From Ga0077560 sp046330435 (lineage in GTDB: Bacteria > Actinomycetota > Thermoleophilia > Miltoncostaeales > Miltoncostaeaceae), in the NCBI GenBank assembly GCA_046330435.1, contig JAXLST010000008.1, forward strand, positions 1 to 64,000: 64,000 bases of DNA, read 5' to 3'. The first letter of the stretch is position 1. Every line of letters starts with the position of its first letter. This document shows positions 27,120-35,635 of the stretch, in pieces. The translations under genes were made by a program, and so were the position numbers. A model generated the notes under the pieces. It had not been told where the DNA came from. It searched no databases and worked only from the letters and a program-made list of their open reading frames with translations.

Positions 27120-28328
27120 TCAGAGGCCCCGCTGCCGCCCCGCCGCCAGCTCGGTGAACACCCCGTAGGAGGGCTTGCGGGAGCCGTCCTCGCGCAGCAG
27201 CCCGGCCGGCCAGTTGGGGTTGTCCTGCAGGTTGAACCACACGACGACCCGCACGCGCGGGTCCCGCACCGCCGGCATCCGCACGAGGTCACGCAGGTTC
27301 GCGGCCTGCTCCTCCTCGCTCACGAACGTCTTGCGGTAGGGGGTCTCGGCGGTGGTGTAGCCGGCCTCGGTGATCGCGATGCCCAGGCCGGGGCGCCACG
27401 CGTCCAGCTCGTCCAGCAGGACGTCGAGGGTGCCCCAGGCCGGGACGGCCGGGGTGACCTCCCTGGGGGCGGCGGCCGGGTAGATGTGCTGCGAGTAGAG
27501 GTCCAGCGGCACCTTGCGGCGGCGCAGGCCCACGAGCCAGTCCCGGGCGCCCACGGCGTTCGGGCCGGTGCGGCTGCGCGGCCCCGCGGCGCCCACCAGG
27601 ACCACGGTCGCGGGTCCCCCGCCGGCCTTCACCGCCGGGTAGGCGGCCTTCACCATCGCCGCGTACGTGTCGATCCAGCGCTGCACCCCGCCCCGGGGGT
27701 ACATGAACAGCTTGAGGTTCGGCTCGTTCCACAGCTCCCAGTGGACGACCCTGGGCAGGGTCGCGCCGCCCGCGCTGTACGTGCCGGAGTACCGGGTGCT
27801 GGCGGCGCGCATGAAGTCCGCGAACGCCTGCGGGTCGGGCGGGATGGAGTTGTAGGGCGTGAGGGCGCCCACGGTGGTGGTCCCGCCGGTGGCCCATGCG
27901 GGGGCGTTGAAGACGTCGACGATCGGGGTGATGCCCTTGGCGGCGAACCCGCCGAGGATGGCGTCCATGCGGGACCAGTCGTACGCCGGGTCCGCGGGGT
28001 CGGCGGGGTCCGCGGGCCGGGTGGGCGCGACGTCCTTCCAGAACAGGTCGACGCGGGTCACCTTGGCGCCGGTCTCGGCGACCATGGCGGTGCGCTCCGC
28101 GGGGTCGGCGTTGGCGTTGACCAGGCGGTCGTCCTGCACGGCGAGCGCCGGCGGCAGGCCCCGGTCGGTGAGATCGAGCAGCTGCGGGCCCGTGGCGGTG
28201 CTGCGCGGCGGCTCCGAGACGGAGGAATCCGAGCACCCGGCGACCAGCGGGACGAGGGCGAGCGCCGCCGCGAGCGCCGCCAGGCGCGTCCTCACGCGGT
28301 CACCGTGTCGTGCCGTCGGTCCATGCAT
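27120..28328 (-). CDS. lipoprotein glycoside hydrolase-like (clan GH-A, GH39/GH5-type fold)
   Basis: 402 residues. A lipoprotein signal (AALALVPLVAGC, Cys at about residue 32) anchors it outside the membrane. The TIM-barrel motifs of clan GH-A are visible: VTRVDLFWKDVAP on strand 2, VVHWELWNEPNLKLF with the proton-donor Glu on strand 4, and GLGIAITEAGYTTAE with the nucleophile Glu on strand 7; HIYPAAAP and VVVWFNLQDNPNWPAG are also conserved. Substrate unknown. Same direction as, and 80 bases from, the PD40 gene. A GTG at 28295 is an alternative start. Confidence 0.83.
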   Translation of the reverse strand: MHGPTARHGDRVRTRLAALAAALALVPLVAGCSDSSVSEPPRSTATGPQLLDLTDRGLPPALAVQDDRLVNANADPAERTAMVAETGAKVTRVDLFWKDVAPTRPADPADPADPAYDWSRMDAILGGFAAKGITPIVDVFNAPAWATGGTTTVGALTPYNSIPPDPQAFADFMRAASTRYSGTYSAGGATLPRVVHWELWNEPNLKLFMYPRGGVQRWIDTYAAMVKAAYPAVKAGGGPATVVLVGAAGPRSRTGPNAVGARDWLVGLRRRKVPLDLYSQHIYPAAAPREVTPAVPAWGTLDVLLDELDAWRPGLGIAITEAGYTTAETPYRKTFVSEEEQAANLRDLVRMPAVRDPRVRVVVWFNLQDNPNWPAGLLREDGSRKPSYGVFTELAAGRQRGL

Positions 28329-28447
28329 CCCCCATATCCGTCGGGAGCCCCCGCTCCGTCACATCCCCGGCAGCATTCCAGACGGCGCGGCCCGATTGTG
28401 GGATCCGGCGCTCCGCGTGTCGCGGTGCGACATGCCGGGCCCGGAGG

Positions 28448-28453
28448 TACCCT
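28448..28453 (+). promoter_or_regulatory. predicted -10 element, leaderless promoter of mug
   Basis: TACCCT six bases before the GTG at 28460. The spacing matches other probable leaderless genes here and is the reason for choosing that start. Confidence 0.38.
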
Positions 28454-28459
28454 CCGGCC

Positions 28460-29005
28460 GTGGCGGGGCACCGGATCACCCAGGAGTGGATGGGCGCACC
28501 GGTGACGACCCTCGCCGACCTGCTGCGGCCGGGCCTGCGCGCCGTGGTGGTGGGCATCAACCCCTCGCCCCCGAGCGTGGCCGCCGGGCACTACTACCAG
28601 GGGATCCTGGGACGGCGGTTCTGGGCGCGGCTGCGCACCGCCGGGGTCCTCGGCGACGCGGCACCCGGGCTCGAGGACGACGCGCTCCTCGCCGCGGGGA
28701 TCGGCTTCACCGACGTGGTGAAGCGCCCCACCGCACGGGCGGACGGCCTGGGCGCCGCGGAGCTGCGGCACGGCGCCGCACTGCTGCGCGAACGGCTCCT
28801 GGAGCACCGGCCGGGCCTGGTGCTGTTCACCTACCGGCGCGCCGCGGACGCCCTGCTGGGCGCCCGGTCGGGTACGGGGCTCCTGCCCCGCTCGGGCCCC
28901 GGCGGCGCCGACTGCTTCGTCATGCCGGGGCCGTACGCGCCCGCGGCCGCGGTGGCGCCGGCGCTCGAGGCGCTGCGCGGGCTGCTGGGCGGCGCGCCGG
29001 CCTGA
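28460..29005 (+). CDS. mug: mismatch-specific (G:T/U) DNA glycosylase, Mug family
   Basis: 181 residues. Mug removes uracil or thymine opposite guanine. Family motif 1, VVVGINPSPPSVAAGHYYQG with the catalytic Asn, is near residue 35, and the DNA-binding loop MPGPYAPAAA is near residue 155; FWARLRTAGVLGD and IGFTDVVKRPTARAD are also typical. GTG at 28460 follows a -10-like TACCCT; ATG at 28490 is the other possible start. Faces a tRNA gene across a shared hairpin. Confidence 0.88.
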   Translation: MAGHRITQEWMGAPVTTLADLLRPGLRAVVVGINPSPPSVAAGHYYQGILGRRFWARLRTAGVLGDAAPGLEDDALLAAGIGFTDVVKRPTARADGLGAAELRHGAALLRERLLEHRPGLVLFTYRRAADALLGARSGTGLLPRSGPGGADCFVMPGPYAPAAAVAPALEALRGLLGGAPA

Positions 29006-29028
29006 CGCCGGGAGGGCCCCGGACGCAC

Positions 29029-29054
29029 GAAAGCCCTCCGTTCGGAGGGCTTTC
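29029..29054. terminator. bidirectional hairpin between mug and tRNA-Gly
   Basis: A 12-base-pair perfect inverted repeat, GAAAGCCCTCCG / CGGAGGGCTTTC, separated by TT. It ends in TTTC on both strands and lies between two converging genes, so it can terminate both. Confidence 0.8.
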
Positions 29055-29060
29055 ACATGG

Positions 29061-29133
29061 AGCGGGCGACGGGGATCGAACCCGCGACCTTCGGCTTGGG
29101 AAGCCGACGCTCTGCCAGCTGAGCTACACCCGC
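29061..29133 (-). tRNA. tRNA-Gly (anticodon CCC)
   Basis: 73 bases reading GCGGGTGTAGCTCAGCTGGC at the 5' end. The seven-pair acceptor stem (GCGGGTG/CGCCCGC, one G-T), D-loop, anticodon stem TCGGC/GCCGA with loop TTCCCAA, and T-loop GCGGGTTCGATCCCCGT all fold. Anticodon CCC reads GGG glycine codons, which are common in this genome. CCA is not encoded. A hairpin follows 7 bases downstream. Confidence 0.96.
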
Positions 29134-29171
29134 CCGGGTCGCCTGAGGGTATCAGGCGCGGCGGGAGGCGG

Positions 29172-30209
29172 TCATGCCGTCCAGCAGGCCCCGGCCTTCG
29201 TGCGGGCCTTGGCGATCGCACTGTCGATGCTGCGCGACAGGGTGAGCGCCCTGGACTTGGTGACCCGGCCCCGCTTGGCCCCGCGGGCGAGCCGCTGCAG
29301 GTCCGCGCGGAGGGCCGCCGCGGGTGCCGCGGCGCAGTCCGCGCCCAGGGCGGCGGCCGCGCCGTTCATCTTGCCGGCGAGGGCCGCCGCCGCCCGGCCC
29401 GCGGCGCGGTGCCTGGCGGTGAGCGAGCGGGCGCACGACGCCTTCTTCGCGCAGGTGCGCAGCGCCCCCGAGCTGATGTAGGTGTTCACCGAGTTGCGGC
29501 TCAGCGTCACGAGGTAGTCGGCCCGGACCCGGGTCGGCGCACCGGCGACGCTGAAGGGCGTCACGGCGCCGGCGGGCGTGATGAAGCCGGTGCGGGCGGC
29601 CGGGAAGGCGATGGCCTCCGCCCGGCCGTCGATCTGCGCGAGCGGCACGCCGGGCGACGCCCAGCTGTGGGAGTCGCAGGACGACCCGCGGTTGTCCCCG
29701 AGCACGTACACCTGGCCGGCCGGCACGACGACGGGCGCGACGTTGTATGCCGGGGCGGTGGCGCCCGGGATGACGAACTCGGTGCCGTTCACGAGCACCT
29801 GGCCCGCGGCGATCTCCAGCCGGTCGCCGCCGACGGCGACCACGCGCTTGATGAACTGCTCGTCCGCGCCGGTACCGCAGCGGGCGCGCTGCGCCGGCGT
29901 GGGCAGGAAGACGATGACGTCGCCCCGCGTGACGGTCGCGGCGCGCTGCCGGTCCGTGATCACCAGGTCGCCCTCCTTGATGGAGGGCAGCATTCCGGCG
30001 CTGGGGACGTCGAAGGCGCCGAAGCGCTCCGCCGTGGGGCTGCCGGCGACCACCCAGATGTCGCCGCGGAGGATCTGCGCGACGGCGGGATCGGCGGGCG
30101 GGGTCTGGGCCGCGGCGGTCGCGGCACCGGTGAGGGCGGCGGCGGCCACGAGGGCGGCGGCCGTCCCGCGGCGCAGGACGCCGCGGCGGAGGGGGGTTCG
30201 GATCGTCAT
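29172..30209 (-). CDS. signal peptidase I homologue lacking the catalytic serine
   Basis: 345 residues. A signal/anchor segment (AAALVAAAALTGAATAAA) is followed by an S26 peptidase domain (about 60-240). Box D with the general-base Lys (EQFIKRVVAVGGDRLEI) and box E (VYVLGDNRGSSCDSHSW) are clear. Box B reads DVPSAGMLPSIKEGD, where normal enzymes have (G/x)SMxPTL: the nucleophile position is Gly (GGA codon). A ~105-residue helical, Ala/Arg-rich extension with Cys pairs (TCAKKASCARSL) follows. Probably a non-peptidase or one that uses another residue. ATG 30209 has TAGCCT seven bases upstream. Confidence 0.8.
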   Translation of the reverse strand: MTIRTPLRRGVLRRGTAAALVAAAALTGAATAAAQTPPADPAVAQILRGDIWVVAGSPTAERFGAFDVPSAGMLPSIKEGDLVITDRQRAATVTRGDVIVFLPTPAQRARCGTGADEQFIKRVVAVGGDRLEIAAGQVLVNGTEFVIPGATAPAYNVAPVVVPAGQVYVLGDNRGSSCDSHSWASPGVPLAQIDGRAEAIAFPAARTGFITPAGAVTPFSVAGAPTRVRADYLVTLSRNSVNTYISSGALRTCAKKASCARSLTARHRAAGRAAAALAGKMNGAAAALGADCAAAPAAALRADLQRLARGAKRGRVTKSRALTLSRSIDSAIAKARTKAGACWTA

Positions 30210-30216
30210 GCGGCGC

Positions 30217-30222
30217 AGGCTA
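30217..30222 (-). promoter_or_regulatory. predicted -10 element, leaderless promoter of signal-peptidase-like gene
   Basis: TAGCCT on the minus strand, seven bases before the ATG at 30209, and no ribosome site between. Confidence 0.35.
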
Positions 30223-30293
30223 GCGGCGGCCCCGAACGCGCGGCCACTAGACGAACGGCCGGTCATGGAACCCTCACAGACACGGTCCACGGC

Positions 30294-30331
30294 GTGATGC
30301 CGCCCCGCCGCGGCGGGCGGGGCGGCATCAC
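30294..30331 (-). terminator. long GC-rich hairpin after the lysyl oxidase gene
   Basis: A 16-base-pair stem (GTGATGCCGCCCCGCC / GGCGGGGCGGCATCAC) around a six-base loop, eight bases beyond the lysyl oxidase stop on the minus strand and upstream of the next gene. No T-run follows. Confidence 0.65.
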
Positions 30332-30338
30332 GGGACCG

Positions 30339-32369
30339 CTAGGGCCTGGCGCCCGGGGCCCGGTTCCGCGCGACGACGGTGCCGCGCGCGAAGTGCCGGC
30401 CCGCCAGGCCGGCCCGGAGCTCGTCGGACAGGGCGTTCGCCCTGCGCACGGCGGCCTGCGCGATGCGCTGGTTGATCACCAGCTGGCGGCGGGTGAGCCG
30501 CACGGACGCGGGGTCCCCCGCCGCGGCCGCGGCGACGGCCGTGCGGCTCGCGCCCGGCGCCGGCACGGACGTGTCGGCGGACAGGATCCGCAGGTCCGGC
30601 GCCAGCGCCCCCGCGTCGACGGTCGCCGCGGCGAGGTCGCCGCCGGTGAGCCCGCCGTCCAGCCGGGCGCGCAGCCCGTTGAGGCGGCGGATCGCCGCCT
30701 GCGAGATGCGCTGGTTGATGAGCAGCTGGCGGGTGGAGAGGGTCACGTCCGCCGCCCTCCCGGACGGGTTCCCCGCGTCGGCGATGGGCCGCGGCGACGC
30801 GGCGCGCGGGGTTCCGGACGGGGTGGTCCGTCCCGCCACGATCCCGGGCCCGAGCTCCGCCGTGCCGAGCGACCCGCCGCAGAGGTCGCGCCCCTCGATC
30901 CCGGCGTCCAGCCACGCCTCGATGGCGTTCGCGCGCCGCACGGCGGCCTGCGAGATGCGCTGGTTGATGAGCAGCTGGCCCGCCGACAGGCGCACCGGGG
31001 CGCCGGATCCCGCCCGTTCGCGGCGGCTCTCCACGGTCGCGCACGAGGCGGCCGGCGCGGCCGTCTGCGCGGCGACCGGGACGATGCGGATGCGCGCCTC
31101 GGCGAACGCCGACGGCTCGGAGGTGCTCGTCGCGCGGATCGTCACCGCACCGCCCGCGGGCGGTGCGGCCGGGGCGACGTAGAGGCCGCCCGGCGTGATG
31201 GTGCCGGAGGCGCCGCCGCCGCCGGCGACGCCGTCCACGCTCCACGTGACGCCCGCGGGGGCGTTCGCCACCTGGGCGCTCAGCTGGGCGCCGAGTCCGG
31301 CGGTGAGCTCCGCCGGCGCGCCGGCGATCGCCACGGAGACCTCGGCACCGGCGATCGCGACCTGGGCGCCCGCGGGCTCCACGGGGAAGCGGTTGCCGGT
31401 CTCGACGGCCGCGTAGCGGAACCCGTCCGGGGCGCCGCCCCCGGGCGCCGGGGTGTAGGTGACGGCGTCGCCCGGGACGAGCGCGCCGACGGCGACGTTC
31501 AGCGTCCCGTGCTCGGGGGCGCTGAGGATCCGGAAGCGGCGGGTGCCCGACGGCTCCCCGAAGGTGTCGGCCGAGAGGGTGATCGTGACCGGACCGGTGG
31601 GCCGCGGGACCGCGACCGGGCGGGCGACGTACCCGGGGATCGTCACGGGACGGGTCGCGTAGCCGTTGTTCGCCTCGTCGGACTCCGTGAGGACGTTCTT
31701 GGGATCGACCCGCGCCGCCAGCCGGTAGTCGCCGGGGCTGACCCGGGACACGTCGATCCACTGGAATGCCAGGCCCGACGGGTACACATCCCGGTAGCCG
31801 GGCGAGATGCCCATCACCAGGATGTCCTGGCCGTCGGTGTCGTGCGCCTGCCAGCAGAAGTTGTTCGCGCCCACCGAGTAGCGCCCCGGCCCGCCGCCGG
31901 GCCCCTGCGCGTGCTCGCTGTCCTCGATGCAGAAACCCGCCTCGGTCTTCTGGGCAATCGCGACCTGGGCGGTCTGCGTGCGGTCCCAGAGCGTGTACTC
32001 CGCGGCGTCCTTGAGGTGGTAGTGGTTGTGGGAGTCGTTGGCCTCGAAGACCACCGTGGGCGCGGTGCCGGGCGGCGCCACCTTCGTGCCGCCCACGCCC
32101 GGGGCGGTGACGTCACGCCACTGCGAGACGTCGGTCATGCGGTCGTTGGCGTCCGGGGACGCGGCGCGGATCTCCAGGGGGCCGGCGCCGGCCCGGTTGG
32201 TGATGTAGCCGGGGAAGCGCAGCAGCAGCCGGCCGTCCCCGTACTCCTCCAGGTAGGACCCGCCCGGCGGCTCGGACACGAGGTCCGGCAGGGCGGCGTT
32301 GGCGATGGCCGGCAGGGCCGCGAGTCCCAGCAGCGTGCCGGCGAGGATGGATGTGCGATGTCGTCTCAT
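30339..32369 (-). CDS. secreted lysyl oxidase-family protein with three C-terminal QLLINQRI repeats
   Basis: 676 residues. Signal peptide TSILAGTLLGLAALPAIANA; then a lysyl oxidase domain (about 25-240) with the copper site FEANDSHNHYHLKDAAEYTL and the conserved GFCIEDSEH and YSVGANNFCWQAHD. Two beta domains follow, the second Ig-like (ITPGGLYVAPAAPPAG). The C-terminal ~230 residues hold three copies of a ~38-residue helix pair whose core is QLLINQRISQAAVRRANA, joined by Ala/Pro/Gly linkers. Copper amine oxidation of lysines outside the cell is the family activity; the repeat's role is unknown. GAGG precedes the ATG. Confidence 0.85.
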   Translation of the reverse strand: MRRHRTSILAGTLLGLAALPAIANAALPDLVSEPPGGSYLEEYGDGRLLLRFPGYITNRAGAGPLEIRAASPDANDRMTDVSQWRDVTAPGVGGTKVAPPGTAPTVVFEANDSHNHYHLKDAAEYTLWDRTQTAQVAIAQKTEAGFCIEDSEHAQGPGGGPGRYSVGANNFCWQAHDTDGQDILVMGISPGYRDVYPSGLAFQWIDVSRVSPGDYRLAARVDPKNVLTESDEANNGYATRPVTIPGYVARPVAVPRPTGPVTITLSADTFGEPSGTRRFRILSAPEHGTLNVAVGALVPGDAVTYTPAPGGGAPDGFRYAAVETGNRFPVEPAGAQVAIAGAEVSVAIAGAPAELTAGLGAQLSAQVANAPAGVTWSVDGVAGGGGASGTITPGGLYVAPAAPPAGGAVTIRATSTSEPSAFAEARIRIVPVAAQTAAPAASCATVESRRERAGSGAPVRLSAGQLLINQRISQAAVRRANAIEAWLDAGIEGRDLCGGSLGTAELGPGIVAGRTTPSGTPRAASPRPIADAGNPSGRAADVTLSTRQLLINQRISQAAIRRLNGLRARLDGGLTGGDLAAATVDAGALAPDLRILSADTSVPAPGASRTAVAAAAAGDPASVRLTRRQLVINQRIAQAAVRRANALSDELRAGLAGRHFARGTVVARNRAPGARP

Positions 32370-32492
32370 GCACCTCACGGTGCGACGCCCGGGGGGAGGC
32401 CGGAACTGGACGATCGGCGAGGCCGGGCCTGGCCTGTTCCCGCATGACATGCGGGGTTTCGGATGCGGCCGCCCCGGGCAGGGCGGCGCGCC

Positions 32493-32864
32493 TCAGCGGC
32501 GCTTCTTGCCGCTGGGCTCGACGCCCAGGACGGGCTGCAGCACCGTGTTGACGGCCCCCACGATCACGGCGGCCCACACCCCCGCCCAGCCGTCGATCGT
32601 GAAGCCGTCGGCGATCGCCGCCATGAGGTGGAGCATCAGGACGCAGATCGCCAGGTAGGCGATGCCGAGCGTCGCGACGATGAACGGGATCGCGATGATC
32701 GTGAGCACCGGCTTGACCAGCCAGTTCACGACCGCCAGGACCGCGGCGCCCACCAGCAGCGCGCCGGTGGTGGAGTAGCCGAACCCGTCCAGCAGGCGCG
32801 CCGCCACCCACAGGGCCGCGACGTTCCCGGCCCAGATGAGCACCAGGCCGCCCAGGCGCTCCAC
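32493..32864 (-). CDS. phage holin family 4-like small membrane protein (YvlD type)
   Basis: 123 residues with four membrane helices: LGGLVLIWAGNVAALWVAAR, ALLVGAAVLAVVNWLVKPVL, TLGIAYLAICVLMLHLMAAI and GVWAAVIVGAVNTVLQPVLG. The NWLVKPVLTIIAIPF motif is diagnostic for the 'phage holin family 4' group, which despite its name is a chromosomal membrane protein family. GTG start. Ten bases after argS on the same strand, so likely co-transcribed. No evidence of a prophage. Confidence 0.85.
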   Translation of the reverse strand: MERLGGLVLIWAGNVAALWVAARLLDGFGYSTTGALLVGAAVLAVVNWLVKPVLTIIAIPFIVATLGIAYLAICVLMLHLMAAIADGFTIDGWAGVWAAVIVGAVNTVLQPVLGVEPSGKKRR

Positions 32865-32874
32865 GCCCGCCGCC

Positions 32875-34545
32875 CTACATCCGGTCGGGGGCGGTCACCC
32901 CGACGAGGTCCAGGCCGCGGCGCACGACGTCGCGGGTCGCGACGGTGAGCTCCATCCGGAAGGCCTGCACCTCCGGCGCCTCCCCCACCACCCGGCAGCG
33001 GTGGTAGAAGCCGTGCAGGTCCCGGGCGAGGTCCTTGAGGTACGCGACCACCCGGTGCGGCGCCCGGCGGTCCGCGGCGTCGGCCACCACGCGGGGCCAC
33101 TCGGCGAGCCGCAGCGCCAGGGCCCGCTCGCTCGGGTCGAGCTCCTGCGGAGGCCCGGCCGACGCGTCCCGGGCGACGCCCTCGGACTCCGCCTTGGCCA
33201 GGATGCTGCAGCAGCGCGCGTGCGCGTACTGGACGTAGTAGACCGGGTTCTCCTGGCTCTGCTCCCGCGCGAGGTCCAGGTCCAGCTCGAACGCGGTGTC
33301 GTGGCTGCGCTCCACCAGGAAGAACCGGGCGGCGTCCACCCCGATGTCGTCGATGAGGTCGTCGAGCAGCACGATCGTGCCCGCCCGCTTGCTCATGCGC
33401 TTCGCCTCGCCGGACTCGGTGAGGCTCACCAGCTGCATGATGAGCACCTCGAGGGCGTCCGGGTCGAACCCGCCGGCGGCGAGCACCGCCTTGAGGCGCC
33501 CGATGTACCCGTGGTGGTCCGCACCGAGCACGTCGATCATGCGGTCGCCCATGCGGGCGGCCTTGTCCAGGTGGTAGGCGACGTCCGCGGCCAGGTACGT
33601 GGTGGCGCCGTCGGACCGCACCAGCACGCGGTCCTTCTCGTCGCCGTAGTTCGTCGTGCGGAACCAGACCGCGCCGTCGGCCTCGTAGGCGTCCCCGCTG
33701 TCCACCAGGCGCTGCACGCCGGCCGTGACGCGCCCGGCCTCGTGGAGGGTGCGCTCCGAGAAGAAGTCGTCGAACGACACGCGGAAGCGGTCCAGCGTCC
33801 CACGGATCACGTCCAGCATCAGCACGCCGCCGCGGCGGCCGAACAGCTCCAGCGTCTCGGCGTCGGGGGGCGACACGCGCCCGTCGTAGGCGTCCCCAAG
33901 CTCCTCGCGGAGCCCGCGGGCGATGTCCGTGACGTACTCGCCGGGGTAGCCGTCCTCCGGCATGTGCGGCTCGGCCCCCGCCAGCTCCGCGTAGCGGGCG
34001 GCGACGGAGGCGGCGAACAGCTCCATCTGGCGGCCGTAGTCGTTGATGTAGTACTCGCGGGTCACCTCGTGGCCCACGAACGACAGGATCCGGCCCACGG
34101 AGTCGCCGTAGGACGCGCCCCGGGCGTGGCCGATGTGGATGGGACCGGTGGGGTTCGTGGACACGAACTCCAGGAGGATCCGCTCCGGGCGCGCGGCGCC
34201 GCCGCGCCCGAACTCCCGGCCGGCCGCCGCGACCGTGCGCGCCACGCCGGCGAACCACGCCGGCGAGAGCCGCAGGTTGAGGAACCCGGGCCCGGCGACC
34301 TCCACGGCGTCCAGGGCCCGCGCCGTGTCCGGCCGGGCGCGCAGCCGCTCCGCCAGCGCCTCGGCGATCTCCCGCGGATTCCGCTTCGCCGCCTTCGCGA
34401 GGGTCATCGCCACCGGCGTCGCCAGGTCCCCGTGCTCCGGCCGGGCGGGCGGGCCCAGCTCCACGTTCACGTCGTCGGTCCCGGCGACCGCGGCGGCCTC
34501 GGCGGCGATCGCCGCCTGGAGTGAGGTCAGTGGGGCCGTGGTCAC
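32875..34545 (-). CDS. argS: arginyl-tRNA synthetase
   Basis: 556 residues, class I enzyme that charges tRNA-Arg in the cytoplasm. N-terminal Add1 domain (NVELGPPARPEHGDLATPVA), class I HIGH motif in STNPTGPIHIGHARGASYGD, and a KMSKS equivalent in GEAKRMSKRAGTIVLLDDLI. The C-terminal anticodon domain has YVQYAHARCCSIL and ends LVGVTAPDRM as in bacterial ArgS. GTG at 34545 starts right at the Add1 domain, with TATGGT eight bases upstream and no ribosome site. Confidence 0.96.
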   Translation of the reverse strand: MTTAPLTSLQAAIAAEAAAVAGTDDVNVELGPPARPEHGDLATPVAMTLAKAAKRNPREIAEALAERLRARPDTARALDAVEVAGPGFLNLRLSPAWFAGVARTVAAAGREFGRGGAARPERILLEFVSTNPTGPIHIGHARGASYGDSVGRILSFVGHEVTREYYINDYGRQMELFAASVAARYAELAGAEPHMPEDGYPGEYVTDIARGLREELGDAYDGRVSPPDAETLELFGRRGGVLMLDVIRGTLDRFRVSFDDFFSERTLHEAGRVTAGVQRLVDSGDAYEADGAVWFRTTNYGDEKDRVLVRSDGATTYLAADVAYHLDKAARMGDRMIDVLGADHHGYIGRLKAVLAAGGFDPDALEVLIMQLVSLTESGEAKRMSKRAGTIVLLDDLIDDIGVDAARFFLVERSHDTAFELDLDLAREQSQENPVYYVQYAHARCCSILAKAESEGVARDASAGPPQELDPSERALALRLAEWPRVVADAADRRAPHRVVAYLKDLARDLHGFYHRCRVVGEAPEVQAFRMELTVATRDVVRRGLDLVGVTAPDRM

Positions 34546-34553
34546 GGCGCGAA

Positions 34554-34559
34554 ACCATA
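34554..34559 (-). promoter_or_regulatory. predicted -10 element, leaderless promoter of argS
   Basis: TATGGT on the minus strand, eight bases before the GTG at 34545. Confidence 0.42.
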
Positions 34560-34660
34560 GCGGCGCGCGGGCCGCTCCGGACGCGGGTTGCGGGTTCCCG
34601 CGATTGAGGAGGCGCCCCTCCGGGTCGATGCTGGAAGCACGTCGACCCGGAGGTCGAACC

Positions 34661-35140
34661 ATGTCCGGAACCCCGTCAGGCCCCAAGCCGCCCCGCTCAC
34701 GGAGGCGGCCGCTCAAGCGCATCGTCCTGGCCGGCGCCGCGCTGTTCGTCGTGGCCCAGCTCGTCCCCTACGGCCGCGACCACTCGAACCCCGCCACGCG
34801 CGTCGAGCCGAAGTGGGACAGCGCCCGCACCCGCGAGCTCGCGGTGGGCGCCTGCTTCGACTGCCACAGCAACCAGGTGAACTGGCCCTGGTACAGCCAC
34901 GTCGCCCCCGTGTCGTGGCTCGTGCAGTCCGACGTGGACGGCGCCCGCAACAACCTGAACTTCCAGGAGTGGAACCGCCCGCAGGAGACCGACGAGATCG
35001 CCGAGGCGATCGACAGCGGCGAGATGCCGCCGCTGCAGTACAGGCTCATGCACTCCTCGGGACGTCTCTCCTCCGCCCAGCGCGACCAGCTGGTCGCCGG
35101 GATCCGCGCGACGCTCGCCGCGAGCCCGCCCGGGCGCTGA
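34661..35140 (+). CDS. membrane-anchored haem-binding domain protein
   Basis: 159 residues. A basic N-terminus and one membrane segment (RIVLAGAALFVVAQLVPYGR) precede a haem-binding domain with one CxxCH-type site (GACFDCHSNQVNWPWYSHVA), the sequence typical of the 'haem-binding domain' family (PF14376). DSGEMPPLQYRLMH near the C-terminus supplies the distal Met. The domain would face outward as a small c-type cytochrome. GGAGGT seven bases upstream fixes the start. Standalone gene. Confidence 0.9.
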   Translation: MSGTPSGPKPPRSRRRPLKRIVLAGAALFVVAQLVPYGRDHSNPATRVEPKWDSARTRELAVGACFDCHSNQVNWPWYSHVAPVSWLVQSDVDGARNNLNFQEWNRPQETDEIAEAIDSGEMPPLQYRLMHSSGRLSSAQRDQLVAGIRATLAASPPGR

Positions 35141-35149
35141 CCCCGGCGG

Positions 35150-35635
35150 TCAGTGCGGATACGGGTGGCCGGCCAGGATGCAGGCCGCCCGGTACAGCTG
35201 CTCGGTGAGCACGACGCGCGCGAGCTGGTGCGGCATGGTGAGCGTCCCCAGCGCCAGCCGTTCCTCGCACTCGGCCATGAGCGCGCCGTCGATGCCGGAC
35301 GCCCCGCCCACGATGAACGCCACCGGGCGGCCCGAGGCCAGGCGCTTCTCCAGCCACGCGGCGAACGCCTCGCTGGACGCCGGCTGGCGGCCCTCCGGGT
35401 CCAGCGCGACCCGCCACGCCCCGCGGGCGACGCGGCCCCGGATGCGGTCCGCCTCCGCGGCCCGGGCGCGCGCCTCCCCGCGCTGCAGCGGCTCGGGCTC
35501 CACCTCGTCCGCCCGGAACGGCAGCATCCCGGCCAATCGCTCCTCGTAGAGCCGCCCGGGGGCGTCGTGCGGCGGCCGGAGCCGGCCCACCGCCACCACC
35601 TGCACCCGCGGGGACCGCGGCGCCCGGCCGCTCAC
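35150..35635 (-). CDS. rlmH: 23S rRNA (pseudouridine1915-N3)-methyltransferase
   Basis: 161 residues, SPOUT fold with the trefoil knot. Markers: LYEERLAGMLPFRADEVEPE, EAFAAWLEKRLASGRPVAFI, the SAM-binding VGGASGIDGALM, and the C-terminal ARVVLTEQLYRAACILAGHP then YPH. The start GTG overlaps the upstream stop of the M48 protease gene (GTGA), so the two form an operon. Confidence 0.93.
   Translation of the reverse strand: MSGRAPRSPRVQVVAVGRLRPPHDAPGRLYEERLAGMLPFRADEVEPEPLQRGEARARAAEADRIRGRVARGAWRVALDPEGRQPASSEAFAAWLEKRLASGRPVAFIVGGASGIDGALMAECEERLALGTLTMPHQLARVVLTEQLYRAACILAGHPYPH

Noticed and set aside
23873..27157. A 1,094-codon plus-strand open frame
   Set aside because: Mirror of the PD40 repeat gene; repeats in it reflect the repeats of the true gene.
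30430..30990. CRISPR-like direct repeats
   Set aside because: Three copies only, ~240 bases apart, inside a reading frame; they encode a protein repeat.
32493..32864. Prophage remnant suggested by the 'phage holin' family name
   Set aside because: The family is chromosomal and no other phage gene is near; it lies directly after argS.
34661..35140. Multihaem cytochrome
   Set aside because: Only one CxxCH-like site; matches the single-haem 'haem-binding domain' family.
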